Positions 33,443 through 41,601 of a DNA stretch of 64,000 bases are shown here, one piece after another. How positions within the stretch are numbered: the stretch's first letter is position 1; each line of letters begins with the position of its first letter. The notes beneath the pieces were generated by a model. The model saw only the letters and a list, made by a program, of their open reading frames with translations, had not been told where the DNA came from and did no database searches. The DNA lies in assembly GCF_012844225.1 (NCBI RefSeq), contig NZ_JABAGQ010000001.1, positions 496,001 through 560,000 on the forward strand, written 5' to 3'. A program made the position numbers and the translations under genes. This stretch comes from Rhodococcus sp. 105337. Lineage in GTDB: Bacteria > Actinomycetota > Actinomycetes > Mycobacteriales > Mycobacteriaceae.

Positions 33443-34584
33443 CGCGCAGCGACCGACCCGTGCGCCTCGTACAGCAGTTCGGTCAGACGGTGGGCCGTGG
33501 TCCGGATATCGAAGTGCTCGGCGATGCGCTCGTGGGCCGAAGCGCCCATCTCGCGACGGCGGATTCCATCGGCCAGCAGCAGACGCATCGCGGCGAGGAG
33601 CGCGTCCTCGTCGTCGTGGTCGATGAGCAGGCCGGTGTCGCCGTCGACCACCATTTCCGGAATCGACCCCACCGTCGAGGCGATCACGGGCAGTCCAGCG
33701 GCGCCCGCTTCGAGAATCACGTTGGGAGCCTGATCCATTCCCGACGGGAAACACATGAGGTCGGCGTCGGCGAGGATGTCCCACAACCGGTCGTCACCGC
33801 TGGTGAGGTCGTCGATCACGGTCACGGCGCGACCGGCCGGCACGGCATCCTTGGTCACGAGAACCAGATCGCACGCGTCGGCGAGGTGCTTCTGGTGCAG
33901 GCGCAGCAGGGTGTTGCCACCCTTTCGTTCCATGCTGGTGCCGATGAAGACGATGGTCGGTCGCGCTCGCCCCGTGCGATCGGGGAGCGCTCTCTCGCCG
34001 GTGAGAAACGGCGACCAGATTCCCGGGGCCATCGTCGTGACCTTGTCGTCCGACAGGCCGTACGTCGGCCCGGTGAGCGACGCCGCGGTACGACGGCCGT
34101 TCGCGACAACGGTCAGCGCCGCGTCGAGGACGGGTTGCTCGAAACGCACCGCCGCCCGAACGGCGAGGCGGGTGAACCGGGTCGCCGCGCGGTAGGGCAG
34201 GAGGTAGGCATTGAGTTCGTTGGTGCTGTCGGTCGTGACCACAGTGGGGAGTCCACGCACCATGTCGGCAGAGCCGAGCATGCAGTTTTGTGTGTAGACG
34301 TGCAGAACATCGACGTCGCCGTCCGCAAGGCGTTCCCGCAACCGGCAGCGCAGTCCGCGCGAATGCACGAGTTGTCCCCGCAACGCCTGCAGGTCGAGAT
34401 CGAGCCGTCCGAGGCCGGGAATCGGCGCGCGCATGATCCGGCCGAGCAGAGAAGGCCCACCCGCGTCGAGGAATTCGACCTCGACATCGTCGCGCTCGGC
34501 GAAGGCACGGCGCAGGGAGTGGTGCACAGTTGCATGGCCACCGATGTTCTCGTTCACGAACAGCGCTTTCAGCGGTGCTCCCAC
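33439..34584 (-). CDS. GT4 glycosyltransferase
   Basis: The 381-residue protein starts with GTG at 34584. The motifs KALFVNENIGGHATVHHSLR (first strand), DVLHVYTQNCM, TIVFIGTSMERKGGNTLLRL (start of donor domain) and CFPSGMDQAPNVILEAGAAG (E(x7)E-like) identify family 4. GDTGLLIDHDDEDALLAAM is the usual C-terminal helix. First gene of the two-gene transferase operon. Donor and acceptor unknown. Confidence 0.88.
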   Translation of the reverse strand: MGAPLKALFVNENIGGHATVHHSLRRAFAERDDVEVEFLDAGGPSLLGRIMRAPIPGLGRLDLDLQALRGQLVHSRGLRCRLRERLADGDVDVLHVYTQNCMLGSADMVRGLPTVVTTDSTNELNAYLLPYRAATRFTRLAVRAAVRFEQPVLDAALTVVANGRRTAASLTGPTYGLSDDKVTTMAPGIWSPFLTGERALPDRTGRARPTIVFIGTSMERKGGNTLLRLHQKHLADACDLVLVTKDAVPAGRAVTVIDDLTSGDDRLWDILADADLMCFPSGMDQAPNVILEAGAAGLPVIASTVGSIPEMVVDGDTGLLIDHDDEDALLAAMRLLLADGIRRREMGASAHERIAEHFDIRTTAHRLTELLYEAHGSVAAR

Positions 34585-34755
34585 GCACTCACGACCTTCC
34601 GTTTCGTCCGTTCCCTCCCGATCGAGCCATCGAAATCGGGAGGTTGCCCGTTACAGCCGTGACATGGTGCGGCGAAGGCCGACCGCGAAGCCCGCCTCTC
34701 CGATCGCATTCCTGTCGTCCACGGGAAGCGGCGGCGTGGCGATTCCGCGCCGCGC

Positions 34756-35346
34756 TCAGCTGGGACGGGCGTCGGGATGTTCGTGAACGAAGTTCAGATA
34801 CGCCTTCGACGGCGTCGGGCCACGCTGCCCCTGATACTTGGATCCGACCTTTGCGCTGCCGTAGGGATTCTCGGCGGGGCTCGTCAAACGGAACAGGCAC
34901 AGCTGGCCGATCTTCATCCCGGGCCACAGCGTGATCGGCAGGTTCGCGACGTTCGACAGTTCGAGGGTGATGTGACCGTCGAATCCGGGGTCGATGAAGC
35001 CGGCCGTGGAGTGGGTCAGCAGCCCGAGACGCCCGAGTGACGATTTGCCCTCGAGGCGGCCCGCGAGGTCATCGGGCAGGGTGCACCGCTCCATGGTGGA
35101 TCCGAGCACGAACTCGCCGGGGTGCAGGACGAACGACTCTCCCTGCGGCACCTGCACGAGCGTCGTCAGCTCGTCCTGCTGCTTGGCGGGGTCGATGTGG
35201 GTGTAGCGGGTGTTGTTGAAGACACGGAACAGGCTGTCGAGTTTGACGTCCACACTCGACGGCTGCACGAGCTCCGGATCGTAGGGGTCGATACCGAGAT
35301 GCCCGGAGGCGACCTGGGCGCGGATGTCACGATCGGAGAGGAGCAC
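34756..35346 (-). CDS. dcd: dCTP deaminase
   Basis: The 196-residue protein starts with GTG ([20 protein letters not shown]) and has [15 protein letters not shown], the catalytic-Glu block [37 protein letters not shown] and [15 protein letters not shown]. It belongs to the trimeric dUTPase fold. It deaminates dCTP to dUTP for thymidylate synthesis; actinobacterial forms are often bifunctional dCTP deaminase/dUTPase, giving dUMP. It is housekeeping and unrelated to the neighbouring transferases. Confidence 0.95.
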   Translation of the reverse strand: MLLSDRDIRAQVASGHLGIDPYDPELVQPSSVDVKLDSLFRVFNNTRYTHIDPAKQQDELTTLVQVPQGESFVLHPGEFVLGSTMERCTLPDDLAGRLEGKSSLGRLGLLTHSTAGFIDPGFDGHITLELSNVANLPITLWPGMKIGQLCLFRLTSPAENPYGSAKVGSKYQGQRGPTPSKAYLNFVHEHPDARPS

Positions 35347-35391
35347 GGGGTAAAGGTTAACAACCACCGAAGATCGGCGACGAAGACGTCG

Positions 35392-36027
35392 TCAGCTCTC
35401 CGCGTCCTGCCGGAGTTGTGCGGACATCGTGAGCAGCAGTTCGGTGCACTGCTCGACCACGTCGTCTGCGTCCAGGGGAACCGTGCCGTCGAGCCACGCG
35501 GTCATCGCCTGCGCGAGCCCCCCGACGACATAGTGCGCGGCCAGGTCGAGGCGGGGTGTGTGAGTGATCGAGTAGATGTTCTCGGCCTGGGCGGTGACGA
35601 GCCCGGCGAACATTCGCGTCGAAGCGAGGCGTCGCTTGGCGAGTTGGGGATTGGCCTGGCTCACGGAGAACAGCATCCGCCCGAGCCGCGGGTCCTCGCC
35701 GATCTCGCGGACGATGTTCTCGACGCAGGCGCGGACGATCGCGCGGTCGTCGCCGGGCTGCGCACCGACGACCGCGGCAAGAGTGCTTTCCGCGATCCGC
35801 TGCACCGCGTAGTCGTACACCGCTCCGGTGAGCTCGTCGCGGTCCGCAAAATTCTCGTAGAAGTACCGTGATGCCAAGGCCGCCCGCTTGCAGACGCCGC
35901 GGACCGACAAAACGGGTTCGCCGTCGGCTCCACCGAGGATGTCGAGCCCGGCTTCGATGAGCTGAGCCCGGCGATCGGCCTGCCGTTCCTCACCCGCGCG
36001 TCCGCCGTAGAGCCGTCCTGTTGCCAT
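35392..36027 (-). CDS. TetR-family transcriptional regulator
   Basis: The 211-residue protein has an N-terminal helix-turn-helix (about 18-65: RRAQLIEAGLDILGG, then VLSVRGVCKRAALASRYFYENFADRDEL), with FYENFADRDEL being the typical TetR end of helix 4. The C-terminal ligand domain is variable. It is divergent from the MpaB-like gene across 83 bp containing a pseudo-palindrome, so it probably controls that gene and itself. Confidence 0.9.
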   Translation of the reverse strand: MATGRLYGGRAGEERQADRRAQLIEAGLDILGGADGEPVLSVRGVCKRAALASRYFYENFADRDELTGAVYDYAVQRIAESTLAAVVGAQPGDDRAIVRACVENIVREIGEDPRLGRMLFSVSQANPQLAKRRLASTRMFAGLVTAQAENIYSITHTPRLDLAAHYVVGGLAQAMTAWLDGTVPLDADDVVEQCTELLLTMSAQLRQDAES

Positions 36028-36067
36028 GCGCCCATCTTCTCAGACCTCTTTACGCGACGCGCATATC

Positions 36068-36085
36068 TGAGTACATTCGTGTTCA
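36068..36085. promoter_or_regulatory. possible TetR operator between divergent genes
   Basis: TGAGTACATTCGTGTTCA is an imperfect palindrome (TGA..AC....GT..TCA) in the 83-bp divergent region and contains TACATT, a TANNNT -10 for the plus gene. Its form and place suit the divergently encoded TetR protein; only partial symmetry is seen. Confidence 0.35.
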
Positions 36086-36110
36086 GTTGAGTCGGCCGAC
36101 AAGGAGCACG

Positions 36111-36932
36111 ATGACGATCCTCGAGAAACCCGCAGGTCTGGACGACACCATGGACGGTCTCGGGCTCGCCGCGGGTGCGGCGAACATCATCATGCAACTC
36201 TCCTGGCCCCAGGTGGGCTACGGCGTCTTCGAGAGCCGCGTCGAATCCGGGCGGTTGTTCGATCACCCCCTCAAACGCACCCGCACCACCCTCACCTACC
36301 TGGCGGTCGCGGCACGAGGCACCGACGACGAGAAGCGGCTCTTCCGCGACGGCGTGAACAAGGCCCACGCTCAGGTCCGGTCGACCGCCGCCAGTCCCGT
36401 GAAATACAACGCCTTCGACCACGAACTGCAACTGTGGGTCGCCGCGTGCATCTACCGCGGCTTCGAAGATGTCCACCGTTCCCTCTACGGGCCGATCCCC
36501 GAGGACGCCGTCGACTACTTCTACCAGCGCGGAGCCGCCTTCGGGACCACGTTGCAGGTCCCTCAGTCCAAATGGCCGAAGGACCGCGACGCCTTCGAGC
36601 AGTACTGGAAGGAGGGACTCGAGAACGTCCGCATCGACCCGGTCGTGCGGGAGCACCTGCTGTCCATCGCGCGCATGGAATTCCTGCCCCAACCGATCCC
36701 GTTCCTGTTCGGCCGGCTCAACCTGTTCTTCACCGCGGGCTACCTGCCGCAGCGGTTCCGCGACGAGATGCTCATGGCGTGGGCGCCCCGCGATCAACGG
36801 CGCTTCGAACGGCTCATGAAGGCGCTCGGCGCGCTGAACAAGCGACTGCCGGTCGCGCTGCGCGAACTGCCGTACCGCGTCCTTCTCGCCGATACGCGCC
36901 GGCGGATCAGGAAGGGACAGACCCTCGTGTAG
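36111..36932 (+). CDS. MpaB/DUF2236-family oxygenase-like protein
   Basis: The 273-residue protein starts after AAGGAG at 5-nt spacing. It has AAGAANIIMQLSWPQVGYGV, RLFDHPLKRTRTTLTYLAVA, the His-containing NAFDHELQLWVAACIYRG and LFFTAGYLPQRFRDEMLMAW. These fit the DUF2236/'oxygenase MpaB' family, which includes heme proteins such as latex-clearing protein, although most actinobacterial members are uncharacterised. It is likely regulated by the adjacent TetR protein. The substrate could be a lipid or terpenoid; this is not readable from sequence. Confidence 0.78.
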   Translation: MTILEKPAGLDDTMDGLGLAAGAANIIMQLSWPQVGYGVFESRVESGRLFDHPLKRTRTTLTYLAVAARGTDDEKRLFRDGVNKAHAQVRSTAASPVKYNAFDHELQLWVAACIYRGFEDVHRSLYGPIPEDAVDYFYQRGAAFGTTLQVPQSKWPKDRDAFEQYWKEGLENVRIDPVVREHLLSIARMEFLPQPIPFLFGRLNLFFTAGYLPQRFRDEMLMAWAPRDQRRFERLMKALGALNKRLPVALRELPYRVLLADTRRRIRKGQTLV

Positions 36933-36957
36933 GGGTGCAGCGACCGATCGGGGAGTC

Positions 36958-36966
36958 TGCTAAAGT
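36958..36966 (+). promoter_or_regulatory. extended -10 promoter of tRNA-Gly
   Basis: TGCTAAAGT is an extended -10 (TGN TAAAGT) about 50 nt before the tRNA, placing the transcript start near 36973. No strong -35 is visible. Confidence 0.5.
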
Positions 36967-37015
36967 TTGCTCCTAGCTCGAGCGGAGCCGGTGAAAACCG
37001 GCAAAAGCCCAGCGT

Positions 37016-37086
37016 GCCGATGTAGTTCAATGGTAGAACATCAGCTTCCCAAGCTGAATACGCGGGTTCGATTCCCGTCATCGGCT
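37016..37086 (+). tRNA. tRNA-Gly (anticodon CCC)
   Basis: The acceptor stem GCCGATG pairs with CATCGGC (37079-37085), followed by T as discriminator. The D-arm contains AGTTCAATGGTAGAACA. The anticodon stem TCAGC/GCTGA encloses the loop TTCCCAA, with anticodon CCC reading GGG. The T-arm is GCGGGTTCGATTCCCGT. CCA is not encoded. A strong terminator hairpin follows. Confidence 0.95.
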
Positions 37087-37096
37087 CAGAAACGAA

Positions 37097-37128
37097 GGCC
37101 CCGGCCGACGCATCGCGTCGCCGGGGCC
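37097..37128 (+). terminator. terminator hairpin after tRNA-Gly
   Basis: GGCCCCGG and CCGGGGCC, with inner CGACG/CGTCG and loop CATCG, form a long stem interrupted only by one bulged C at 37105. GTCTTCGTC follows. It also lies beyond the convergent alcohol dehydrogenase stop and could act in both directions. Confidence 0.75.
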
Positions 37129-37184
37129 GTCTTCGTCCTCGAACCTTCAACGCTGGACCCGCTCAGCGCATGGGCAGCGCGCGG

Positions 37185-38198
37185 TCAGAACTCGAACACC
37201 ACACGAGCGGGCACGGCTCCGCTCAGCACATCGCTGATGGACTCGTTCACCGATTCCAGGGGACGCGTTTCGGAGATGACCTGGGTGCGCCCGGCTGCGT
37301 GCAGCGCGAAGACGTCGGCCAAGTCGTTGCGCGTCCCCACAATCGAGCCGATGACGGACTTTCCGCCGAGCACCGTGTCGAAGATCGGCACCGGCAGCGA
37401 CGCATCACCGGCCGGCAGCGCCACGCACACGAGTCGCCCGCCTCGACGCAGCGAGGCGTAGGCCTGCTGGAAGGACGCGGCCGAGGCCACCAGCGCAAGA
37501 GCCACATCCGCTCCACCGAGCCGGGCAATCGCCTCTACCGGATCCTCTGCCTTGGCGTTCACAACGTGGTCTGCGCCGAGACGCCGCGCCATCTCGAGCT
37601 TGTCGTCGGAGACGTCCACCGCAATCACGAAGCCACCTGCGATTCTGGCGTACTGCACCGCCAGGTGGCCCAGTCCGCCGATGCCGAAGACCGCGACGGT
37701 CTGGGCGGGACGCACCTGCGCCACCTGCACCGCTTTGTAGGTCGTGACTCCGGCGCATGTCAGCGGACCCGCATCCACGGAGGACACGCCATCGGGAACG
37801 GGGGTCGCGAAAGCAGAAGGGACAACGGCGTACTCACCGAAACTCCCGTTCACGGAGTACCCGGAATTACGCTGGTTCTCGCAGAGCGTCTCCCAGCCGG
37901 AGATGCAGTATCGGCAGGCGCCGCACGCATATCCGAGCCACGCGATAGCAACCCGGTCCCCCACCGCGCGATCGGTCACCTCCGACCCGATCGCTTCGAC
38001 ACGGCCGATGCCCTCGTGACCGGGCACGAACGGCGGCGACGGCTTGACCGGCCAATCACCGTGTGCGGCGTGGATATCGGTGTGGCAGAGACCGCTGACC
38101 TCCATCTTCACCAGCACGTCGGTGGGTCCGGGGTCGGGCACGGGCAGATCTTGGATCTCGAGCGGTGCTGTGAAATCGGTGACGACTGCTGCTTTCAT
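37185..38198 (-). CDS. zinc-dependent alcohol dehydrogenase (AdhP-like)
   Basis: The 337-residue MDR protein starts at the ATG at 38198 after AGGAGA with 7-nt spacing. The catalytic zinc site is in SGLCHTDIHAAHGDWP and GHEGIG. The structural zinc lobe CGACRYCISGWETLC is complete. Nucleotide binding is by VFGIGGLGHLAVQYARIAG, with DVSDDKLEMA following the acidic residue typical of NAD preference. It should oxidise primary alcohols or reduce aldehydes. A single-gene unit between the tRNA and the gadB block. Confidence 0.93.
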   Translation of the reverse strand: MKAAVVTDFTAPLEIQDLPVPDPGPTDVLVKMEVSGLCHTDIHAAHGDWPVKPSPPFVPGHEGIGRVEAIGSEVTDRAVGDRVAIAWLGYACGACRYCISGWETLCENQRNSGYSVNGSFGEYAVVPSAFATPVPDGVSSVDAGPLTCAGVTTYKAVQVAQVRPAQTVAVFGIGGLGHLAVQYARIAGGFVIAVDVSDDKLEMARRLGADHVVNAKAEDPVEAIARLGGADVALALVASAASFQQAYASLRRGGRLVCVALPAGDASLPVPIFDTVLGGKSVIGSIVGTRNDLADVFALHAAGRTQVISETRPLESVNESISDVLSGAVPARVVFEF

Positions 38199-38443
38199 CG
38201 CGATTCTCCTGTGGTGGGCGGGCCCGCACATCCACGAGCCGTTCGACCCCGAGAGCCCGCATGCTCCCCGAACCCGAAGAGCGTGCATCCTTCTCCCGGC
38301 GTCGTGTCTCCATCCTCGACCACGAGGTGTCGGGATATCAGGCTTCTCGGTCACGGATCGGTATGCAGTTGCTACCCGCTCCCTTCGCGAGATGTTCCGC
38401 TCAACGCCATGGTGCGTCGCTTCCGCAGCGACGAGCGGGCCGA

Positions 38444-39859
38444 CTAATGGTGGAACAGCACCGGCTGACCTTCACGTGGAATCGGAGTCTCCAGCCGATC
38501 GAGGAAGTCGACCTCGGTCTTGATCTCGGCCAGAAGCGCGGTGGCGAGGTCGTGACTCAAACCGTTGCGGACGACAATCCGCTGCACCGTGACGTCCGCG
38601 AGGTCGTCGGGCATGGGATACGCGGGTACGAGCCACCCTTTCATCCTCAACCTGTCCGACAGGTCGTAGAGGGTCCACTTGTCGGTGTAACCCTTTTTCA
38701 GCATCCACGCGAACACCGGAATGTCGGAGCCGTCGTTCCACAGTTCGAATGCCGGAAGCTTGGCTATTTCCTGCGCGAGATACTGCGCGACTGCCAGCGA
38801 CTCCTGTTGGACTCGCGTGTAACCGTCGGACCCCAGGCGAAGGAACATGTAGTACTGCAACAGCACCTGCGCGCCCGGACGTGAGAAGTTCAGCGCAAAG
38901 GTCGGCATGCTGCCGCCGAGGTAACTGACGTAGAAGATCAGTTCGTCCGGTAGCGCCGCTTTGTTCCGCCAGACCACCCAGCCCACGCCCGGATAGACGA
39001 GGCCGTACTTGTGGCCCGACGTGCTGATCGACGCCACCCGGTCGAGCCGGAAATCCCACACCAGGTCCGGCTGGCAGAAGGGCGCGATCATCGCTCCGGA
39101 CGCGCCGTCGACATGGATCGGGACATCGACGCCGGTGTCGGCGGCGATGCGATCCAGTGCCGCACTGATCTCGGCAACAGGTTCGTACGCTCCGGTATAG
39201 GTCACGCCCATGATGGCAACGACGCCGATGGTGTTCTCGTCCACATACTTGTCGAGTTCGTGCCCGTCGAGGGTTCTGTGCTCCATGGTGATGGGTACAT
39301 ACCGTGCTTCGACTTCGAAATAGTTGCAGAATTTCTCCCAGCACACCTGAACAGCGCTCGAGAGCACGAGGTTCGGCGCCTCGGTGGATTTGCCCTCGGA
39401 GCGCCGGCGCTTCTGCCACCTCCGCTTGAGTGCCAGCCCGCCGAGCATGCACGCCTCGGAGGAACCGATCGTGGACGTTCCGATGGCGTTGTCGGGATCG
39501 GCCGCGCTCCACAGATCGGCAAGCATTGTCCAGCACCGTGTTTCGATGGCCGCCGTCTGCGGATACTCGTCCTTGTCGATCATGTTCTTGTCGGCGGACT
39601 CGGTGTAGAGACGAACGGCAAAGTCGTCCATCCACGTGCCAACGAACGTGGCCAGATTCAGGCGCGCGTTGCCGTCCAGCATCGCCTCGTCGTGCACGAT
39701 TTGGTAGGCGGTGTCGGGATACGACTCCGACTGCGGCATACGGTTTTTCGGGAGTTCAGTGGCCTCTCCTGGCCGCTCGAACACCGGATTGGCCGAGATC
39801 GAATCGCTGGTGCCGACACCGCGTCCGCGGAAGTCGGTGGGATCGGCCGGTTCGGACAT
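38444..39859 (-). CDS. gadB: glutamate decarboxylase
   Basis: The 471-residue PLP-dependent group II decarboxylase has GTSTIGSSEACMLGGLALKR, VCWEKFCNYFEVEARYVPI, PIHVDGASGAMIAPFCQPD and the lysine block STSGHKYGLVYPGVGWVVWR. The length fits the GadA/GadB family. It converts glutamate to GABA and CO2, consuming a cytoplasmic proton; in many bacteria it supports acid resistance together with a GadC antiporter, which is not seen here. The ATG follows GAGGGGGAG. The preceding non-coding bases (39860-40095) are A-rich and contain repeated CCGAAAC. Confidence 0.94.
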   Translation of the reverse strand: MSEPADPTDFRGRGVGTSDSISANPVFERPGEATELPKNRMPQSESYPDTAYQIVHDEAMLDGNARLNLATFVGTWMDDFAVRLYTESADKNMIDKDEYPQTAAIETRCWTMLADLWSAADPDNAIGTSTIGSSEACMLGGLALKRRWQKRRRSEGKSTEAPNLVLSSAVQVCWEKFCNYFEVEARYVPITMEHRTLDGHELDKYVDENTIGVVAIMGVTYTGAYEPVAEISAALDRIAADTGVDVPIHVDGASGAMIAPFCQPDLVWDFRLDRVASISTSGHKYGLVYPGVGWVVWRNKAALPDELIFYVSYLGGSMPTFALNFSRPGAQVLLQYYMFLRLGSDGYTRVQQESLAVAQYLAQEIAKLPAFELWNDGSDIPVFAWMLKKGYTDKWTLYDLSDRLRMKGWLVPAYPMPDDLADVTVQRIVVRNGLSHDLATALLAEIKTEVDFLDRLETPIPREGQPVLFHH

Positions 39860-40095
39860 GACTCCCCCTCAGAATGCGGATGGGACAGTACGACCGAACC
39901 TCGACCGGACAGCCATACCTGTTCCTTACAGTTCCAGGCACCTATGGCATGCAATCGTATCGCGGCGGGAAACAGGAGAATCGGGAAAGAACCAAATCAG
40001 CAGAAACCGAAACGGACCGAAACCGGCAAAGCGTCCGCGAGACAGACGTGCACACTCTCCCGATCTACGTTGCGAACCTTCAACCCTTGGGCGGC

Positions 40096-40545
40096 TTACC
40101 AGCGGTAGTCCAGGAACTTCCCGTCGAAGGTGACAACGACGCGGTCACCGTCCGGATCGGGACGTCGCGTGATGTCGACGGTGAAGTTGATCGCGCTCAT
40201 GATGCCGTCACCGAACTCTTCGTGGATGAGCGCTTTGAGCGCCGGTCCGTACACCGAGAGCGCTTCGGAAAAGCGGTAGATCGTCGGATCGCGCATCACC
40301 TCGGGTGAGGAACCGCGGTGCGGTTGCAGTGCAAGACTTTCGGCGACGGTGTCGTTCAACTCGAGTCGTTCACACACGAGCCGCGCCTGGTCCGGGCTGA
40401 GCGGATGCTGCCCGAGGAGGGCGGCTGTCGTCCACACCAGCGGGGTGCCGAGGTGTTCGGCGAGGTCCGCCCACGTGAGTCCCTGCCGGATTCTGGCCGC
40501 GTCGACAATTGCGGCAGCGTCGGCCTTCGGAAGAATGGGGTTCAT
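40096..40545 (-). CDS. cynS: cyanate hydratase (cyanase)
   Basis: The 149-residue protein has an N-terminal helical domain (LTWADLAEHLGTPLVWTTAA, QHPLSPDQARLV) and the C-terminal catalytic part with DPTIYRFSEALSVYGPALKA and HEEFGDGIMSAINFTVDI. The expected catalytic Arg, Glu and Ser are present in YRF, HEEFG and MSAIN. It catalyses cyanate plus bicarbonate to ammonia and CO2 as a decamer. It lies 71 nt downstream of the FNT-type channel in the same direction, so the two are probably co-expressed. Confidence 0.93.
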   Translation of the reverse strand: MNPILPKADAAAIVDAARIRQGLTWADLAEHLGTPLVWTTAALLGQHPLSPDQARLVCERLELNDTVAESLALQPHRGSSPEVMRDPTIYRFSEALSVYGPALKALIHEEFGDGIMSAINFTVDITRRPDPDGDRVVVTFDGKFLDYRW

Positions 40546-40616
40546 GGGTACTCCCTGTCGATGTCGTTGTCGGAGCAGCGGGCGAACTGCCCGCTGCTGT
40601 CGGGACGGATGCCCGG

Positions 40617-41468
40617 TCAGGCCGGCGTGAGTTCCGATTCGGCGGTTTCTGTGTCGGTTCCCGCTCCCCGCTTGGGAGCGGTGCGCATGTGGGTCACGTA
40701 GATCACGGCGCCGACAAAAACGATTCCTCCCACGAGATTACCTATGACCGTGGGGATTTCGTTCCATACGAGGTAATCGCCGAGGGAGAATTCGCCGCCG
40801 AGCAGCAATCCGGAGGGGAACAGGAACATGTTGACCACCGAATGCTCGAAGCCCATGTAGAAGAACAACATGATCGGCATCCACATGACCAGGACCTTGC
40901 CCGGAACACTCTTGGACATCAGCGCGGCAACCACAGCGGTGGACACCATCCAGTTGCACAGCACGCCGCGCAGGAACAGGGTCATCATGCCTGCCGCGCC
41001 GTGCTCGGCGTAACCGACGGTGCGCGCTTCACCGATGTGCATGAGTTGCTGGGCCACATCGTTCGGCGGGATGGAATACCCGTAGGTGAGGATGTAGGTG
41101 ATCATCACGGCGACCGTGAACGCGCCCGCGAAATTACCGAGGAACACCAGACCCCAGTTGCGGAGGACCGCACCTGCCGTCACGCCGGGACGCTTGTCGA
41201 TGTAGGCGACCGGAGCAAGCGTGAATACCCCGGTGAGCAGGTCGAATCCGAGCAGATACAGCATGCAGAAGCCGACCGGGAAGAGAACCGCGCCGAGCAG
41301 TGCGTTGCCGGTCTGCACGGTGACCGTGACAGCGAAGGCGGCCGCGAGCGCGAGGATCGCACCGCCCATGTAGGAACGGATGAGCGTGTCCCGAGTGGAC
41401 ATGAGGACCTTGCTCTGGCCGGCGTCGACCATCGAGCGAGCGAGTTCGGCGGGGGGAACGTAGGACAC
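40617..41468 (-). CDS. formate/nitrite transporter (FNT) family channel
   Basis: The 283-residue protein starts with GTG at 41468 after AGGAGG with 5-nt spacing. It has the six-helix FNT pattern: FPVGFCMLYLLGFDLLTGVF (central loop), NWGLVFLGNFAGAF, FLRGVLCNWMVSTAVVAAL, and FYMGFEHSVVNMFLFPSGLL with the conserved pore His. FNT pentamers conduct small monovalent anions such as formate, nitrite, hydrosulfide or lactate. Linkage to cyanase raises cyanate as a possible substrate, by inference only. Confidence 0.9.
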   Translation of the reverse strand: MSYVPPAELARSMVDAGQSKVLMSTRDTLIRSYMGGAILALAAAFAVTVTVQTGNALLGAVLFPVGFCMLYLLGFDLLTGVFTLAPVAYIDKRPGVTAGAVLRNWGLVFLGNFAGAFTVAVMITYILTYGYSIPPNDVAQQLMHIGEARTVGYAEHGAAGMMTLFLRGVLCNWMVSTAVVAALMSKSVPGKVLVMWMPIMLFFYMGFEHSVVNMFLFPSGLLLGGEFSLGDYLVWNEIPTVIGNLVGGIVFVGAVIYVTHMRTAPKRGAGTDTETAESELTPA

Positions 41469-41601
41469 ATCAACCTCCTGGTCGGACAGTGCCGGGCAAG
41501 CGTGTCGGCAGTGTGTGTCCGGCATGGTGCCGATCGGAGAAACGCGGCGTTACGTTTTCCTCGCACGGGTGTCCGGCACAGCGTGAGCCCGTGCGTGTCC
41601 G

